Shown here piece after piece: positions 61,931-64,000 of a DNA stretch of 64,000 nucleotides; within the stretch, counting starts at the first letter, position 1; each line of letters opens with the position of its first letter. Source of the DNA: Shewanella frigidimarina (GTDB lineage: Bacteria; Pseudomonadota; Gammaproteobacteria; Enterobacterales; Shewanellaceae); assembly GCF_003797125.1 (NCBI RefSeq), contig NZ_RKKE01000002.1, positions 595,661-659,660 on the forward strand, given 5' to 3'. The translations under genes were made by a program, and so were the position numbers. Under the pieces are notes generated by a model. The model ran no database searches and was not told the origin of the DNA. It saw only the letters and a program-made list of their open reading frames with translations.

Positions 61931-63481
61931 CTACTGCCGAGTGATACCCTGTTTGCGCATTCTCGCTCGTAAAGTACTGGGATTGAGACCGAGGATAAGT
62001 GCAGCGCCTTTATTACCTTCTATCCGCCAACCAGTCTGCTGCAAGACTTTGACAATATGCTCATATTCTAACTCAACCAGAGCTTTCATCGAAGGTTCCT
62101 CGATAGTAGCGAGTTTATCAAAGCTTTCGAATCGATCGAGTATTTGCAGTGATTTCCCTTCACTGAGGATGACGGCTCGTTCAATGGCACTCTCCAGCTC
62201 TCGCACATTGCCAGGCCATTGATGTTGCTGCAATGTATTCAGAGCATCCTGAGTGATTATGTCAATCTGCTTACCTATTTTTTTGTTGAATTTAATCAAA
62301 AAATGGTTAACCAATAATGAAATATCTTCCTTACGTTGCCTTAAAGGAGGCAAAGTGATCGGGAATACGTTTAGTCGGTAATAAAGATCTTCGCGGAACT
62401 TACCATTACGCACTTCTTCTATCAGGTTACGGTTAGTCGCAGCAATAATTCTCACATCGACCTTTATAGTGCGGGGACTTCCTAGACGTTCAAATTCACC
62501 ATCTTGAATAACCCTCAGCAGTTTAGCTTGCATTTCTAGCGGCATCTCACCAATTTCATCTAGGAATAAGGTGCCGCCATCAGCAAGCTCAAAACGACCG
62601 ATTTGTTTGCTATCAGAACCAGTGAAAGCGCCACGCTCTCGGCCAAACAATTCGCTTTCTATCAACGCCACTGGCAAGGTGGTGCAATCCACCGTAATTA
62701 AGGGGCGTTTTTTTCGTGAACTCCGGCTGTGGATGGCGCGGGCCACAACACCTTTACCGGTGCCTGTTTCACCAAGCAGTAACACGGTTGCATGCATTGG
62801 TGCAACTTGCTCAACTTTTTGAAAAACCTGCGACAACAGCTTACTACTGCCGATGATTTCGTCGAAATTAAACTGCCGTGCAACTTCCTTTTGAAGATAA
62901 GTGTTTTCGGCCTGAAGCTTGTCCTTTAATTGCTTTATTTGTGTATAAGTATCTCTCAGTGACGCTTCAGCCTTTTTACGTTCCTCAATTTCCAATCCAA
63001 GTTGCAGGTTAGTTTTAGTCAACTCTACCGTACGCTTTTGCACAATGTCTTCTAGAGTGATGTTATTTTTTTCCAATTTTTTATATAATAAACGCACTTC
63101 CAACATATTATGAATACGCGTTTTAACTTCGACCAAGTCAAAGGGTTTACTAATAAAATCCTTGGCGCCCGCTTGTAATGCCTGCAGTTTATGATTGGGT
63201 TGAGCTGTGAGCACCAGCACAGGTAAATAGTCCATGCTATGGTCGGCCTTAAGCGCAGCCATGACTTCAAATCCATCCATTTTTGGCATCTGTAGATCAA
63301 GCAAGATCAGATCATAGTTATTGATTCGGTTCAGGTCGCAAACAACCTGGGGATCCATGGTTGTAGTTACCATGGTATAACCGCTTTCAAGTAGCAATTG
63401 CTCCAACAGAAGCACATTAGGCTCTTGATCATCGACAATCAAAATCTTAGCGTTAAGAATATCGTTTGCAGTGATTTCCAT
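61931..63481 (-). CDS. Sigma-54-dependent response regulator (REC - coiled coil - AAA+ - Fis)
   Basis: A 516-residue activator of sigma-54 promoters. It has a receiver domain (1-125) with DD at 17-18, phosphoacceptor D62 in LLDLQMPKMDG and the conserved Lys in SKPFD, then a long coiled coil (about 130-200), an AAA+ domain with Walker A GETGTGKG, a sigma-54 loop GAFTGS (284-289, usual GAFTGA), Walker B GGTLFLDEIGE and an arginine finger region, and a C-terminal Fis-type helix-turn-helix (GNKGAALILGLNPSTLRARM). Its ATG overlaps the stop codon of the hybrid kinase by one base, so the two are coupled and presumably form a phosphorelay. Target genes are not visible. Confidence 0.94.
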   Translation of the reverse strand: MEITANDILNAKILIVDDQEPNVLLLEQLLLESGYTMVTTTMDPQVVCDLNRINNYDLILLDLQMPKMDGFEVMAALKADHSMDYLPVLVLTAQPNHKLQALQAGAKDFISKPFDLVEVKTRIHNMLEVRLLYKKLEKNNITLEDIVQKRTVELTKTNLQLGLEIEERKKAEASLRDTYTQIKQLKDKLQAENTYLQKEVARQFNFDEIIGSSKLLSQVFQKVEQVAPMHATVLLLGETGTGKGVVARAIHSRSSRKKRPLITVDCTTLPVALIESELFGRERGAFTGSDSKQIGRFELADGGTLFLDEIGEMPLEMQAKLLRVIQDGEFERLGSPRTIKVDVRIIAATNRNLIEEVRNGKFREDLYYRLNVFPITLPPLRQRKEDISLLVNHFLIKFNKKIGKQIDIITQDALNTLQQHQWPGNVRELESAIERAVILSEGKSLQILDRFESFDKLATIEEPSMKALVELEYEHIVKVLQQTGWRIEGNKGAALILGLNPSTLRARMRKQGITRQ

Positions 63482-64000
63482 TATTTTTCCTCATCATCAG
63501 CGATTACAGCAGACTTATTGGCATACTCAAGCGCTATGTCCAGAGTCTTCAGAAACTCATTGATCCGCAGTGGTTTAGTAAGATAATGAAAGAAGCCAGC
63601 ATCCAAACCTTTTTCAATGTCCCGGGGAATGGCATTTGCACTGAGAGCTACCACAGGTATCGATGCTGTTATCGGACTTTCCCTGAGAATTTTCAATGCG
63701 ATCAAGCCGCTAATTCCCGGTAGATTAATGTCCATCAAAATAACATCCGGCTGATGCGTATGTGCCATTTCAATACCTTGAATAGCATCCGCAGCACTGA
63801 GAAAACGCAAATTAGGCCGACGAGAAATAATATTCTCAACAAGCATCAAATTAGCCGGATTATCTTCGACATATAGTAAGGTTTGCAAACGCTCAGAATC
63901 TTCATATTGTAGCGTTTCCGTGACCATTATTGCGCTGTCAGCAAGGTTAGATACGGGTTCGTCAGTTCGCTTTAGTTCAAACCAGAAGACACTGCCCACG
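63481..64000 (-). CDS. Hybrid sensor histidine kinase, C-terminal part (cut by window edge)
   Basis: About 172 residues are visible. The first (GSVFWFELKRTDEP) match the last strand of a histidine kinase ATPase domain, followed by a receiver domain with VEDNPANLMLVENII, phosphoacceptor Asp in DVILMDINLPGISG, and the TKPLR lysine. So the full gene, extending to the right of the window, encodes a hybrid kinase whose receiver ends the protein. Its sensor part cannot be seen. It is translationally coupled to the sigma-54 regulator downstream. Confidence 0.9.
   Translation of the reverse strand, partial: VGSVFWFELKRTDEPVSNLADSAIMVTETLQYEDSERLQTLLYVEDNPANLMLVENIISRRPNLRFLSAADAIQGIEMAHTHQPDVILMDINLPGISGLIALKILRESPITASIPVVALSANAIPRDIEKGLDAGFFHYLTKPLRINEFLKTLDIALEYANKSAVIADDEEK

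Overview
This 64 kb window looks like a chromosomal core region of a marine gammaproteobacterium, almost certainly Shewanella (low-to-mid GC, A+T-rich spacers). The evidence is gene order and protein similarity recalled from known families: recA, alaS, csrA and a Ser/Arg tRNA cluster; mutS facing rpoS-nlpD-pcm-surE-truD-ispF-ispD-ftsB-eno-pyrG-mazG-relA-rlmD, with barA divergent; then recN, and nrdR-ribD-ribE-ribB-ribH-nusB-thiL-pgpA. I see no insertion sequence, prophage, CRISPR array or defence island. No database search was possible, so names rest on motifs, length and context.

Layout. 1-2.4 kb: oadGAB, a sodium-pumping oxaloacetate decarboxylase (oadB runs off the left edge). 3.0-3.7 kb: six tRNA genes in one unit (Ser-Arg-Arg-Arg-Ser-Arg), then about 1 kb without genes. 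4.7-9.95 kb: csrA, alaS and recA, the last under a LexA-controlled promoter; recX, usual between recA and alaS, is not visible. 10.1-27.4 kb: mutS, then a long minus-strand run for stationary-phase sigma factor, envelope division activation, protein repair, isoprenoid synthesis, glycolysis, CTP synthesis, nucleotide clean-up and (p)ppGpp synthesis. 27.5-35.3 kb: barA, a DUF416 gene, a carrier, the SOS gene recN and one unrecognised membrane-anchored protein. 35.4-42.9 kb: riboflavin/thiamine block, nrdR and glyA. 43.2-51.3 kb: ettA, an unrecognised periplasmic coiled-coil protein, an RND efflux adaptor/pump pair and a NYN-domain gene. 51.4-59.9 kb: signalling region with a large sensor GGDEF-EAL protein behind an AAT microsatellite, a solute-binding protein, a thioesterase, an EAL protein with degenerate GGDEF, and an HDOD protein. 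60.1-61.7 kb: trhP with a ferredoxin. 61.9-64 kb: a sigma-54 activator with receiver domain, overlapping the end of a hybrid histidine kinase that runs off the right edge.

How the genes connect. Several global regulators sit close together: RpoS, RelA, CsrA, BarA (whose phosphorelay in other gammaproteobacteria drives Csr small RNAs that titrate CsrA) and two c-di-GMP proteins. recA and recN carry visible LexA sites. The riboflavin block contains a RibB fusion whose GTP cyclohydrolase II-like half lacks the zinc cysteines, so GTP cyclohydrolase II must be encoded elsewhere. I did not find a clearly new multi-gene system. The best leads are the AAT repeat before the GGDEF-EAL gene, the two unrecognised envelope proteins, the recX gap, a structured element before the solute-binding gene, and the sigma-54 activator/hybrid kinase pair.
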